The translations under genes and the position numbers were made by a program. A DNA stretch of 43,954 nt from Opitutales bacterium. GTDB lineage: Bacteria; Verrucomicrobiota; Verrucomicrobiia; Opitutales; Oceanipulchritudinaceae. Within the stretch, counting starts at the first letter, position 1, and each line of letters starts with the position of its first letter. The notes below the pieces were generated by a model that saw only the letters and a list, made by a program, of their open reading frames with translations, made no database searches and was not told the DNA's origin. Below are positions 31,638 to 39,581 of this stretch, piece by piece. The DNA is taken from positions 1-43,954 of the forward strand of contig JAFIGG010000028.1 in the NCBI GenBank assembly GCA_020831485.1, written 5' to 3'.

Positions 31638-32998
31638 CCCAAGATCTGCGTCAAAAACAGTGTGCTGAGGCCGAGGTATATGGTGACCCCGGTGATATCC
31701 GTAATCGTCGTCAACACAGGCCCCGTCATCATCGCCGGATCCTTGCCCAGGCGTTTAATCAGGAAAGGCAGGGTTCCACCAATCACGCCTGCCATCAAAA
31801 CATTTACCCCCAGTGCGGTTCCTGCGACCAGGCCCAGCCAGCCATTGCCTTTGATTACATAGGCTACGAGGGCAAACAGGCAGCCCAGAGCCACCCCGTT
31901 GACGAGCCCTATAGTCAACTCCTTGCGGGTGGCCTTCCAAAATTCCTGCAAACGGACTTCGCCAAGAGCAATACTTCGGATAGCCACCGAGAGGGCCTGA
32001 ATACCCACGTTGCCTCCCATATCGGTAATCATTGGCAGGAAAACCGCCAACAAGGCCACTTGGGCTATGGTATCCTCAAAACTGGAAATCACAAAAACGG
32101 CACCAAGATTGAGGAAAATATTCGCGGCCATCCAGGGCAGGCGCATGCGCACGGACCCCATCGGCGGCGTGTAGAAGCTTTCTTCGGTGGAAGCACCACC
32201 CATCGTCACAAACTGGTCCGCCACGTTTTGCGCGAGAATAGAGATCGCAACGTCCATCTCCAGGATACCTACCAGGCGTCCGGATTCTTCAATCACCGGC
32301 AAGGCGAGATAACCCCGATTGCGCAGCATTTCGGCGGCATAGGTGGCTTCAGTATCAACTTCGACCACGATCAGGTTCTTGCCCATGACATCCTTGACCA
32401 CCGAGGCACGGTCCTGCCGCAAAATATCGCGCAGGGAAAGGACCCCAACGGGTTTATCATCCTTGTCGAGAATGTAGATGTAATTGCGCGTCTCGGTGTG
32501 GGACGGCGCTTCACGAATGGCCTCGCGCGTTTCTCCGATCGTGGTGTCCTCGCGAATCGCCAGAAAATTGGTGGTCATAACGGCCCCGACACTGCCAGCT
32601 TTGTGGGAAGAAAGTTCACGGATCTCGACAGCATCTTCCTTGTTCAGTTGACACAAATAAGCCTTCTGGCGTTCCTCGGGGAAAAGCGCATATATGTCAG
32701 CCGCACGGTCTACAGCAATCTCCTGCATCCAGCCAAAGGCCTCTGTATCGCTGAGGTCGTTCAGCAGCGAGGCAACAAGATCGGGTGACATATCCGTCAA
32801 AATACGCCCAGCTCGATCCCGCTTCATCTTTTCCAATGTGGGAAAAATATGCGGTCTCGGGGCTTCCGTTAATAATTCCGCACAGCGCCCTGTCGAGAGC
32901 CTTACTGAGGCTGCTGCAGCCTCTTCTGTTTTTCCAGCGGCCAATGCGGCAGACATCTGCTCGCGATAGCCTTTGAGCGTTTCGGGAACGAGTAGCAT
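31634..32998 (-). CDS. mgtE: Magnesium transporter MgtE
   Basis: The 454-residue homodimeric Mg2+ channel/transporter has a cytoplasmic N-domain (~1-130), a CBS pair (~135-260) that senses Mg2+, and a C-terminal pore of five helices. The pore includes the selectivity region FLPMITDMGGNVGIQALSVAIRSIALGEV (~335-365), with the conserved Asp-Met-Gly-Gly-Asn box. The length equals the family norm. It is convergent with cobA (4-bp overlap of stops) and does not form an obvious operon with the YihY gene, which ends 93 bp upstream of its start on the same strand. Confidence 0.95.
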   Translation of the reverse strand: MLLVPETLKGYREQMSAALAAGKTEEAAAASVRLSTGRCAELLTEAPRPHIFPTLEKMKRDRAGRILTDMSPDLVASLLNDLSDTEAFGWMQEIAVDRAADIYALFPEERQKAYLCQLNKEDAVEIRELSSHKAGSVGAVMTTNFLAIREDTTIGETREAIREAPSHTETRNYIYILDKDDKPVGVLSLRDILRQDRASVVKDVMGKNLIVVEVDTEATYAAEMLRNRGYLALPVIEESGRLVGILEMDVAISILAQNVADQFVTMGGASTEESFYTPPMGSVRMRLPWMAANIFLNLGAVFVISSFEDTIAQVALLAVFLPMITDMGGNVGIQALSVAIRSIALGEVRLQEFWKATRKELTIGLVNGVALGCLFALVAYVIKGNGWLGLVAGTALGVNVLMAGVIGGTLPFLIKRLGKDPAMMTGPVLTTITDITGVTIYLGLSTLFLTQILG

Positions 32999-33091
32999 CC
33001 GCTTATGCTCGCAAACAATAAAACTTATTGAAAGCGAATTATTGTAGCATATGGACAGGCTACTCCAAACACCTCTGTCCAGAACTGGCCA

Positions 33092-34000
33092 TCAGCCATC
33101 GTCTTCAACCGGGTGATAAGTCATTCTGATCGCAGTCGATTTGGGAAGGATCGGCACCCCCCTTTCGAGTGCGTAGGATTTAGTTACCTGAACACCGAAA
33201 AACAGAATTAGGCCTGAGTAATTCACCCAAATAAGAATGGCCACGAGAGAGCCCGCGGCACCGTAGGCTGAGGTGGCACCGGTTTGAGTAATGTAGATCG
33301 CAATCAGGTATTTCCCCAAAATAAACAATGCTGCGGTGATGGCGCTGCCATAAAGGGCCTCCCGCCAAGGCAAGTGAACATCGGGTAGAACTTTGAAGAT
33401 CGCGGCAAACAATCCGGAAATAATCAAAAAGGAAACAATAATGTCCGCCAGCTTCAGCAAGCCTCCAGGCATCGGCACATAATCGCTGAAAAAGATTACC
33501 AAAGTGCTCAAAGTTGCTGTCAAAAGAAAGGAAACCAACAAAAGAAAACCGATGGTCAAAACCAGAGTCAGCGATAACAACCGTGTTTTGAGCAGCATCA
33601 GCACCCCACTCTTTTTGGGACTCGGGGCCACTTCCCAAATTTGATTCAGCGACAATTGCAACTGACCGAATACGGTCGTCGCGCCAACCGCCAACAGACA
33701 GAATCCGAGAAATGTTGCCAGCCAGCCGCTCTGCTGTGGATTCATCTCAGCTATGGCCTTCTGCACCGTAACCGCGCCTTCAGCACCGATCCAGGCCTCC
33801 AGTGTTTCCAACAACTGTCCCTCCGCGGCATCCTGCCCGAACAACAGCCCGGTAACTGTAATGACCAGGATTAACAAAGGTGCCATTGAAAACAGGGTGT
33901 AAAAAGCTAGGGCCGCTGCATGCTGAAAGGCTTTGTCCGCCAGCCAACCTTTACCCGCCCGGGCCAGAATCCGAAGGTGTTGTCGAATCGAAAGCGCCAT
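33092..34000 (-). CDS. YihY/BrkB-family inner-membrane protein
   Basis: This 302-residue integral membrane protein has about six helices. It has the family features DKAFQHAAALAFYTLFSMAPLLIL near the N-terminus, the VFGQLQLSLNQIWEV block at ~110, and ATSAYGAAGSLVAILIWVNYSGLILFFGVQ in the last third. The family was once called ribonuclease BN, an assignment that was withdrawn; its function is not established, although roles in lipid or envelope transport have been proposed. An inverted repeat TGGACAG/CTGTCCA (33052-33058, 33075-33081) lies just after its stop. Confidence 0.92.
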   Translation of the reverse strand: MALSIRQHLRILARAGKGWLADKAFQHAAALAFYTLFSMAPLLILVITVTGLLFGQDAAEGQLLETLEAWIGAEGAVTVQKAIAEMNPQQSGWLATFLGFCLLAVGATTVFGQLQLSLNQIWEVAPSPKKSGVLMLLKTRLLSLTLVLTIGFLLLVSFLLTATLSTLVIFFSDYVPMPGGLLKLADIIVSFLIISGLFAAIFKVLPDVHLPWREALYGSAITAALFILGKYLIAIYITQTGATSAYGAAGSLVAILIWVNYSGLILFFGVQVTKSYALERGVPILPKSTAIRMTYHPVEDDG

Positions 34001-34109
34001 TCGGTTAATTTGTCACAGGGAGCGCCATTCCGCCAATAATTTATGCAAAGAATCCCAAACAGCTTTGTTCGCTTGAATCCAGTCCCCATGAGACGCTAAG
34101 TTTATCGGC

Positions 34110-35336
34110 TTGAACGCACAAACAAGAAGCCATGAGGTCATTGTTATCGGTGCCGGTGCAGCCGGCTGCTTCGGGGCAATCCGTGCGGCCGAGGCGGGTG
34201 CACGGGTCACCGTGCTCGAAAGCGGTCGTATGCCACTGCGCAAAGTGAAGATTTCGGGCGGAGGCCGGTGCAATGTCACCCATGCCTGTTTCGATCCGGC
34301 CCAACTGATCCAAAACTATCCGCGGGGCAACAAAGAGCTCAGAGGTCCCTTTCACCATTTTCAGCCCAGGGATACGGTGGCCTGGTTCCAGGAGCGGGGC
34401 GTTGATATAAAAACGGAAGCCGATGGCCGCATGTTTCCGGTCAGCAATACCTCCGCAACCATTATCGATTGCCTGCTCGGCGAAATGAATCGCCTGGGGG
34501 TGCAGGTGCAATACGGAGTGCGCCTTACGGACATTCGCCGAACTTCAGACGGGCAGCTCGAATTGGAACTCGCCGACGGGAACCGGATGCTGACAAAGGC
34601 CTGCCTGCTGGCAACCGGATCCCTGGTGCAGTCGAGCCTGCCGGACACATTGCAAGCTTTGGGCCACCGCATGGTGGCTCCGGTGCCCTCTTTGTTCAGT
34701 TTCAAGATCCCCGGCCCCGAACTGAAGGACCTTGCAGGTGTATCCGTGCCGGAGGCAACCGTGCGCTTGCCCGGTTCCAAAATGCAGCAATCCGGCCCGA
34801 TGCTAATTACCCACACAGGCCTCAGTGGACCTGCCATTCTAAAGCTGTCGGCCTGGGCCGCGCGCAGGCTGCACGAATCCAACTACCACTTCCCTGTCCA
34901 CATTCAATGGGTGCCGGGCAGCTTCGATGAAATCCGCCAAAGCTTTGAGACCATGCGTCGAGAACATCCCAAGAAACGCGTCGATAATCTTGGACCGCTT
35001 TCTGTGCCGAAACGCCTGTGGCAGCGTTTCGTGGACATGGCAGGCGCCGGCAGCTACATCTGGAGCCAGCTGCCGGCTCATTGCCGCGACCGCCTGATCG
35101 AGCTGATGTATCGCCAGGAATTGCAAGTGCAGGGAAAAAGCACCCACAAAGAAGAGTTTGTCACCTGTGGTGGAGTCTCTTTAAAGGACGTCAACTTCCG
35201 TACAATGGAAAGCCGCCGATGCCCGGGCCTCTACTTTGCAGGTGAGACTCTGGACCTCGACGGCGTTACCGGCGGATTCAATTTTCAAGCCGCCTGGACC
35301 ACCGGCTATCTGGCGGGATCGGCGATGGCGCAGTAA
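34110..35336 (+). CDS. BaiN/RdsA-like (HI0933-family) flavoprotein oxidoreductase
   Basis: This 408-residue FAD-dependent protein has the dinucleotide-binding motif VIVIGAGAAGCFGA (~10-23), the family block KVKISGGGRCNVTHA (~45-60), and the C-terminal GETLDLDGVTGGFNFQAAWTTG box (~375-397). The substrate is unknown for most members of this family. TTG at 34110 is the only reasonable start before the Rossmann motif; the nearby ATG is out of frame and quickly stopped. It is divergent from the YihY gene and convergent with the secreted-protein gene ending at 35355. Confidence 0.9.
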   Translation: MNAQTRSHEVIVIGAGAAGCFGAIRAAEAGARVTVLESGRMPLRKVKISGGGRCNVTHACFDPAQLIQNYPRGNKELRGPFHHFQPRDTVAWFQERGVDIKTEADGRMFPVSNTSATIIDCLLGEMNRLGVQVQYGVRLTDIRRTSDGQLELELADGNRMLTKACLLATGSLVQSSLPDTLQALGHRMVAPVPSLFSFKIPGPELKDLAGVSVPEATVRLPGSKMQQSGPMLITHTGLSGPAILKLSAWAARRLHESNYHFPVHIQWVPGSFDEIRQSFETMRREHPKKRVDNLGPLSVPKRLWQRFVDMAGAGSYIWSQLPAHCRDRLIELMYRQELQVQGKSTHKEEFVTCGGVSLKDVNFRTMESRRCPGLYFAGETLDLDGVTGGFNFQAAWTTGYLAGSAMAQ

Positions 35337-35380
35337 AACAGCGCCTGTCCAAACCTATTCAGGTTGAATCCAGCGCTGTT
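35337..35380. terminator. Nested inverted repeat at convergent gene ends
   Basis: AACAGCGC (35337-35344) pairs with GCGCTGTT (35373-35380), enclosing an inner AACCT-attc-AGGTT hairpin (35352-35365). The outer arm starts right after the flavoprotein stop, and the inner part contains the last codons of the opposite gene. It may be a bidirectional terminator; there is no long T-run. Confidence 0.35.
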
Positions 35381-36833
35381 CTTCAAATCCATATACCCAG
35401 CGGCTTGATACCGTTGAGCGACTAAGATCGAAGTAGAAGACATCGCTCGCAGTGCTACCAAAGAAAAACGGAAAGATAGCTGCATCCGTGCCCAGGTAAG
35501 CTGCCATTCCTAGATCGTGGAACCAGGCAAACCGTCCATCGCCTTCAAAGGCAAACATCCAGCCAAGGTGTTCGAAATAGACCCAGGGCCAGTGAGCGGT
35601 ATAAATGCGTTCCTTGTTCCCGAACCAAGAGCCCCAATAGTCAACGGCCGGGGTGAACACTGGAAGGTATTTGACCTCCGGCTGAATCAGCACATCCACC
35701 TTGACCAAATACTCAATCATCAAGATCGAATCGTCACCCGATACTTCATAGTCGATGGTACGCATGATTTCCTTGCTTGCACCGATGGTAAAAACAGGCG
35801 CGTCATCTCCAAGGGGGTAGCCGTTAGCACTGTCGATGGTCAGGTGCGGCCCGTCCAGGCTCCATTCGAAGTGAACGACGGCTTCATGCTGTGAATCCTC
35901 CGCATCAAACAGAGAGGATTGCATGAAGAACAGGCTTCCGGACCCGTCCTCACGGAGTTCCAACAAGCCCGTTTCCGTATCGATCGCAGCCCATTCCGTC
36001 AAATTCCCCTGGCCAAACTCGAGCGTGCTCAAAACCCAAGTCCCGGCAATGTCCTGAAAACTAACCGAGTCGGCTTCTTTCAAGAAGGTATTCACTAGGA
36101 AATCTCCATCTTCCTCTGCCATCCGAAACACCATTAAGTCTCCGGACGAAGACAACTGAAACTCAACTTCTTCGGTTTCGTCGTCCTCAATGATGGTAAA
36201 GGTAACGACTCCCACATCCTCAGCATAAGACCCTGAAAAAACTTCCCCTACTTCATCCGGATTAGGTGTAGAGACCAGAATTTCAACATCCACAGTGCCA
36301 TCGCTGTTAAGGTCCGCACGCATCAATTCATAACCCCAGGAATAGATGCTTTCTGTACCCATTTGGATTTCATACTGAAGCCCTTCCCAGCGACCTTCAA
36401 GAGAACCCACACTGCCTGCAGCCTTGCGAAAGCCAAATACGCCAGCTCCACCGTCCACGGGCCCGTCTTCGCCAGGCAAGGCATTGCGGTTGGAGACCAT
36501 AAAATCTCCTGAATAACTGAAAAACGTGAGCGGAAAATAGGCACCAGTTGCCCCGCTCAAGCGGTAGAACTGATTACCGGATTCCACCGACAGGCTGTAA
36601 TCCGTGGCACCATTGTCAGCACTAGTTTCGACAACCAGCGCATTAACGGCATCCATTTCGGCGTTTAAAGTCCAGTCCTCAAAACTTACACTTGAGCGGC
36701 TGAACGTATATTCCTTCCATTCGTGTTCGAGCAGGACAACCTGCCAATCGGTTTGAGCCTTGAGGGCAGTGCCCATACAGGCAAATACAAGCAAGGCGGT
36801 AACAGTAGAAACAAGCGAGAGATTTGTTTTCAT
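35355..36833 (-). CDS. Secreted protein with aromatic-rich C-terminal module
   Basis: The 492-residue acidic protein has a Sec signal (MKTNLSLVSTVTALLVFACMGTALKAQ). The mature part is beta-rich with a repeated lipocalin-like pattern (GRWEGLQYEIQ, GTWVLSTLEF, GSLFF). The last ~94 residues (399-492) are exceptionally rich in Trp, Tyr and Phe, with spaced WFGN, WPWVYFEHLGW, AWFHDLG and RWVYGF motifs. I know similar endings on several verrucomicrobial secreted proteins, but no function is assigned; cell-surface binding or a sorting tail is a guess. The leader contains a CCCGGA/TCCGGG hairpin at 36851-36871. Confidence 0.7.
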   Translation of the reverse strand: MKTNLSLVSTVTALLVFACMGTALKAQTDWQVVLLEHEWKEYTFSRSSVSFEDWTLNAEMDAVNALVVETSADNGATDYSLSVESGNQFYRLSGATGAYFPLTFFSYSGDFMVSNRNALPGEDGPVDGGAGVFGFRKAAGSVGSLEGRWEGLQYEIQMGTESIYSWGYELMRADLNSDGTVDVEILVSTPNPDEVGEVFSGSYAEDVGVVTFTIIEDDETEEVEFQLSSSGDLMVFRMAEEDGDFLVNTFLKEADSVSFQDIAGTWVLSTLEFGQGNLTEWAAIDTETGLLELREDGSGSLFFMQSSLFDAEDSQHEAVVHFEWSLDGPHLTIDSANGYPLGDDAPVFTIGASKEIMRTIDYEVSGDDSILMIEYLVKVDVLIQPEVKYLPVFTPAVDYWGSWFGNKERIYTAHWPWVYFEHLGWMFAFEGDGRFAWFHDLGMAAYLGTDAAIFPFFFGSTASDVFYFDLSRSTVSSRWVYGFEEQRWIQPE

Positions 36834-37133
36834 AGCGGTTTAGGTTGAGACCCGGAAACATACGATCCGGGCCATTATTTGACCTGAGACAGACCACCAT
36901 TGAAACCAATGCCGAAAAGAACATCAATCTTTATTTACAGCAACTTTGAACATAACTAGCTGACAACAGGAACTTTACCAATGATTGACAGCGAGGCGCC
37001 AGGTTAAGTCTGTAAAAAAAGCATTGTATTTACCCATAAACGGATACACCCCTAGGCGCAGCTATCAGGGCAAGATCTCCCTGACAACGTCCGCGGTAAA
37101 ACCAGAATAGAGTCCCCAGCATGAATGCTGGGG
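36834..37133. other. 300-bp intergenic region with three hairpins
   Basis: No gene is seen. It holds a 6-bp hairpin CCCGGA/TCCGGG at 36851-36871 in the leader of the secreted-protein gene and a TCAGGG/CCCTGA hairpin at 37065-37084. A GTAG-headed palindrome lies at 37114-37137. A promoter for the minus-strand secreted-protein gene must lie in 36840-36990 but was not resolved. Confidence 0.6.
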
Positions 37134-37137
37134 CTAC
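37114..37137 (-). repeat. GTAG-headed palindrome at the end of fabF
   Basis: CCCCAGCAT (37114-37122), GA and ATGCTGGGG (37125-37133) are followed by CTAC (37134-37137). On the minus strand the TAG of GTAG is the fabF stop codon, the same arrangement as at the ArsR-type gene (8544-8547). Confidence 0.6.
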
Positions 37138-38378
37138 TGGTAGCGTTTGAAAACCAGTGCAGCGTTGTGGCCGCCGAAGCCAAGGTTGGTGCTCATGGCG
37201 ATGTTTACCTGGTGCTCGATTGCAACGTTGGGCACGTAATCCAGATCGCAGTCGGAATCCGGATTCTCATAATTGATCGTTGGAGCGATGCGGCCTTCGC
37301 GGATGGAAAGAATGCAGGCAATCGCTTCAATGCCGCCGGCTGCGCCCAGAAGGTGCCCGGTCATTGACTTGGTCGAGCTGATTTTCATCCGGTAGGCGTG
37401 CTTTCCGAATACTTTGCGGATCGCTGCGGATTCAGTCTTGTCGTTGTAAGGAGTCGATGTGCCGTGGGCGTTGATGTAGTCGACCGTCTCGGTCTCGATT
37501 TCGGCATCCTTCAAGGCATTGCGGAGGCACAGGCCAAGGCCTTTGCCTTCCGGATCCGGGGAAGTGATGTGATAGGCATCGCAGGTCGCCGAATGGCCGA
37601 CAAGCTCGGCATAAATTTTAGCGCCACGGGCCTGGGCGTGCTCAAGTGTCTCCATTACCAGAACACCGGCACCCTCTCCCATCACAAAACCGTCACGGCG
37701 GGCATCAAAGGGGCGGCTGCCACGCTCAGGTTCATCATTGAAAGCGGTAGCCATGGCTTTCATATTGCAGAAGCCCGCATAGCCCAGACGGGTCACACTG
37801 GCCTCACTGCCGCCGGCGAGCATCACATCCGCCTCACCGGCCCGCAGGATGCGAATCGCATCCCCAATGGCATGGCTGGCAGTGGCACAGGCGCTGACAA
37901 TGCCATAATTAGGACCCATCGCCTTGAATTCAATGGCGACCACGCCGCTGGCCATGTTGGTAATCAGCATGGGGATCATGAAGGGAGAGACCTTGCGCGG
38001 CCCTCCGTCCCAAAGGCGAAAGGTCTGTTTTTCGATGGTATCGAGTCCGCCGATGCCAGAACCAATCAAGCAACCAAAGCGCTCTGGGTCACGCTGATCT
38101 TCGCCCAGCTTTGCGTCCTCAAGCGCCATCCGCGATGCGGCAACAGCAAACTGGGTATAGCGGTCGTTACGCCGAGCGTCCTTTGGATCCATGTAATCAC
38201 CAGGTTCAAAACCGACGACTTCGCCGCCGATCTGACAAGGCAAATCACTTGGGTCAAAGCCTTCGATGCGACGGATTCCGCTGCGACCGGCCAACAGGCC
38301 TTCCCAGAAAGAGTCCACCGTCAGTCCCAGAGGCGTTACAGCCCCCATCCCGGTCACAACTATGCGTTTCTTGTTCAT
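37134..38378 (-). CDS. fabF: Beta-ketoacyl-[acyl-carrier-protein] synthase II
   Basis: This 414-residue condensing enzyme of fatty-acid elongation joins malonyl-ACP to acyl-ACP. The catalytic triad is intact: C164 in VSACATASHA, H305 in NAHGTSTP and H342 in KSMTGHLLGAAG, with K337. The N-terminus RIVVTGMGAVTPLG and the length match FabF. It follows acpP on the same strand, but a strong terminator (38416-38441) separates them, so fabF probably has its own promoter in 38379-38486. Its stop codon is embedded in a GTAG-headed palindrome. Confidence 0.95.
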   Translation of the reverse strand: MNKKRIVVTGMGAVTPLGLTVDSFWEGLLAGRSGIRRIEGFDPSDLPCQIGGEVVGFEPGDYMDPKDARRNDRYTQFAVAASRMALEDAKLGEDQRDPERFGCLIGSGIGGLDTIEKQTFRLWDGGPRKVSPFMIPMLITNMASGVVAIEFKAMGPNYGIVSACATASHAIGDAIRILRAGEADVMLAGGSEASVTRLGYAGFCNMKAMATAFNDEPERGSRPFDARRDGFVMGEGAGVLVMETLEHAQARGAKIYAELVGHSATCDAYHITSPDPEGKGLGLCLRNALKDAEIETETVDYINAHGTSTPYNDKTESAAIRKVFGKHAYRMKISSTKSMTGHLLGAAGGIEAIACILSIREGRIAPTINYENPDSDCDLDYVPNVAIEHQVNIAMSTNLGFGGHNAALVFKRYQ

Positions 38379-38415
38379 CGTTACAGATGCTGAAATGAGA
38401 TCACCAAAAAAGAAA

Positions 38416-38441
38416 GGGAGACCTTATTAAAAAGGTCTCCC
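38416..38441 (-). terminator. Intrinsic terminator after acpP
   Basis: GGGAGACCTT (38416-38425) and AAGGTCTCCC (38432-38441) form a perfect 10-bp stem with loop ATTAAA. On the minus strand it is followed by TTTCTTTTTT. It should end the fabG-acpP transcript just before fabF. Confidence 0.85.
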
Positions 38442-38486
38442 GAAAATGAAACTAATGGAGGCGGGTTGGACAAGAGCCAAATGGCC

Positions 38487-38741
38487 TCATCCAGCTTTCG
38501 ACTTGATGAATTCGATCACCGCACCCACGGTCTGGAGCTTTTCAGCTTCGGACTCCGGGATTTCGCCGTCGATTTCTTCGCTGAATTCCTCCTCAAAGGC
38601 CATGATCAGCTCGACAGTGTCGAGTGAATCGGCCCCGAGATCTTCAAGAAAAGATGCCTCAGGGGTAACTTGCTCTTCGTTTACGTTGAGCTGATTGACA
38701 ATAATGTCTTTTACACGTTCTTCGATGCTCTTGTCTGCCAT
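38487..38741 (-). CDS. acpP: Acyl carrier protein
   Basis: The 84-residue acidic carrier protein of fatty-acid synthesis has the phosphopantetheine attachment serine S39 in [12 protein letters not shown]. The length is slightly above the usual ~78 residues because of a C-terminal extension ([13 protein letters not shown]). It lies 41 bp downstream of fabG on the same strand, a widely conserved gene order, and is followed by a strong intrinsic terminator. Confidence 0.96.
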   Translation of the reverse strand: MADKSIEERVKDIIVNQLNVNEEQVTPEASFLEDLGADSLDTVELIMAFEEEFSEEIDGEIPESEAEKLQTVGAVIEFIKSKAG

Positions 38742-38782
38742 TTTAGATGCTATTCAAGGGTTAAATTAAAAATGTTCTGATT

Positions 38783-39529
38783 TCACATCACCATGCCGCC
38801 GTCAACCGTAAAAGTCTGGCCGGTGATGTAGCCGGCTTCATCAGAAGCCAAGTAAACAACCATATTAGCGATTTCATCGGCCCGACCCAGGCGCCGCAAG
38901 GGGATCTGGGAAGCGATGGTTTCGCGGGTTTTTTCATCCAGCACCGAGGTCATATCGGTCTCGATAAAACCTGGGGACACCGCATTGACGGTAATGCTGC
39001 GCTTGGCGAACTCGCGGGCAAGGCTCTTGGTGAGGCCAAATACGCCGGCTTTCGCCGCCGCGTAGTTGGCCTGTCCTGCATTGCCCATCTGTCCAACCAC
39101 TGATGAAATATTAATGATCCGCCCCCAACGGCCACGGGCCATCATCTGCACGAGGCCGCGGGACCAATAAAAACAGCTATTCAGATTGGTGCGAATTACA
39201 TCGTCCCAGTCACTGTCTTTCATCCGCATAAGCAAGGTATCGCGGGTGATGCCCGCGTTGTTGACCAGAATGTCTACCCGGCCATGTTCACTCTGGATGG
39301 CCTCACAGGCTGCGTTGACGGCTTCGGATGAGGAAACATCCACCGGCATCGCAGTGGCCTTGCCTCCCTGCTGCTGAATCGCCTCTGCGGCAGCGCCACA
39401 GGAGTCGGGGTTCTTGCTGACACAAATCACGTGAACGCCTTCGGCTGCCAGCTTTTCCGCAATCGCTTTACCGATACCGCGACCGGCTCCGGTCACGACG
39501 GCAATTCGGTTGTCAAATGTCAAATCCAT
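38783..39529 (-). CDS. fabG: 3-oxoacyl-[acyl-carrier-protein] reductase
   Basis: This 248-residue short-chain dehydrogenase reduces 3-ketoacyl-ACP with NADPH. It has the cofactor motif TGAGRGIGKA (~13-22), NNAG (90-93), and the catalytic N115, S143, Y156 and K160 (YAAAK). The end GYITGQTFTVDGGMVM is typical of FabG. It starts 52 bp after the pheT stop and precedes acpP, so it may be read through from the phe genes or have its own promoter. Confidence 0.95.
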   Translation of the reverse strand: MDLTFDNRIAVVTGAGRGIGKAIAEKLAAEGVHVICVSKNPDSCGAAAEAIQQQGGKATAMPVDVSSSEAVNAACEAIQSEHGRVDILVNNAGITRDTLLMRMKDSDWDDVIRTNLNSCFYWSRGLVQMMARGRWGRIINISSVVGQMGNAGQANYAAAKAGVFGLTKSLAREFAKRSITVNAVSPGFIETDMTSVLDEKTRETIASQIPLRRLGRADEIANMVVYLASDEAGYITGQTFTVDGGMVM

Positions 39530-39581
39530 GTGGTTCTCAATGGGATACAGCCTGCCGCCATTGGCAAGCCTATTCTGGTAT

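Noticed and set aside
33016-33030. CAATAA-aac-TTATTG hairpin upstream of mgtE as a magnesium riboswitch
   Set aside because: It is too short, and no M-box-like structure could be recognised in the 93-bp leader.
37398-38393. 331-codon + strand frame over fabF
   Set aside because: It is an antisense shadow; fabF on the minus strand has all catalytic residues.
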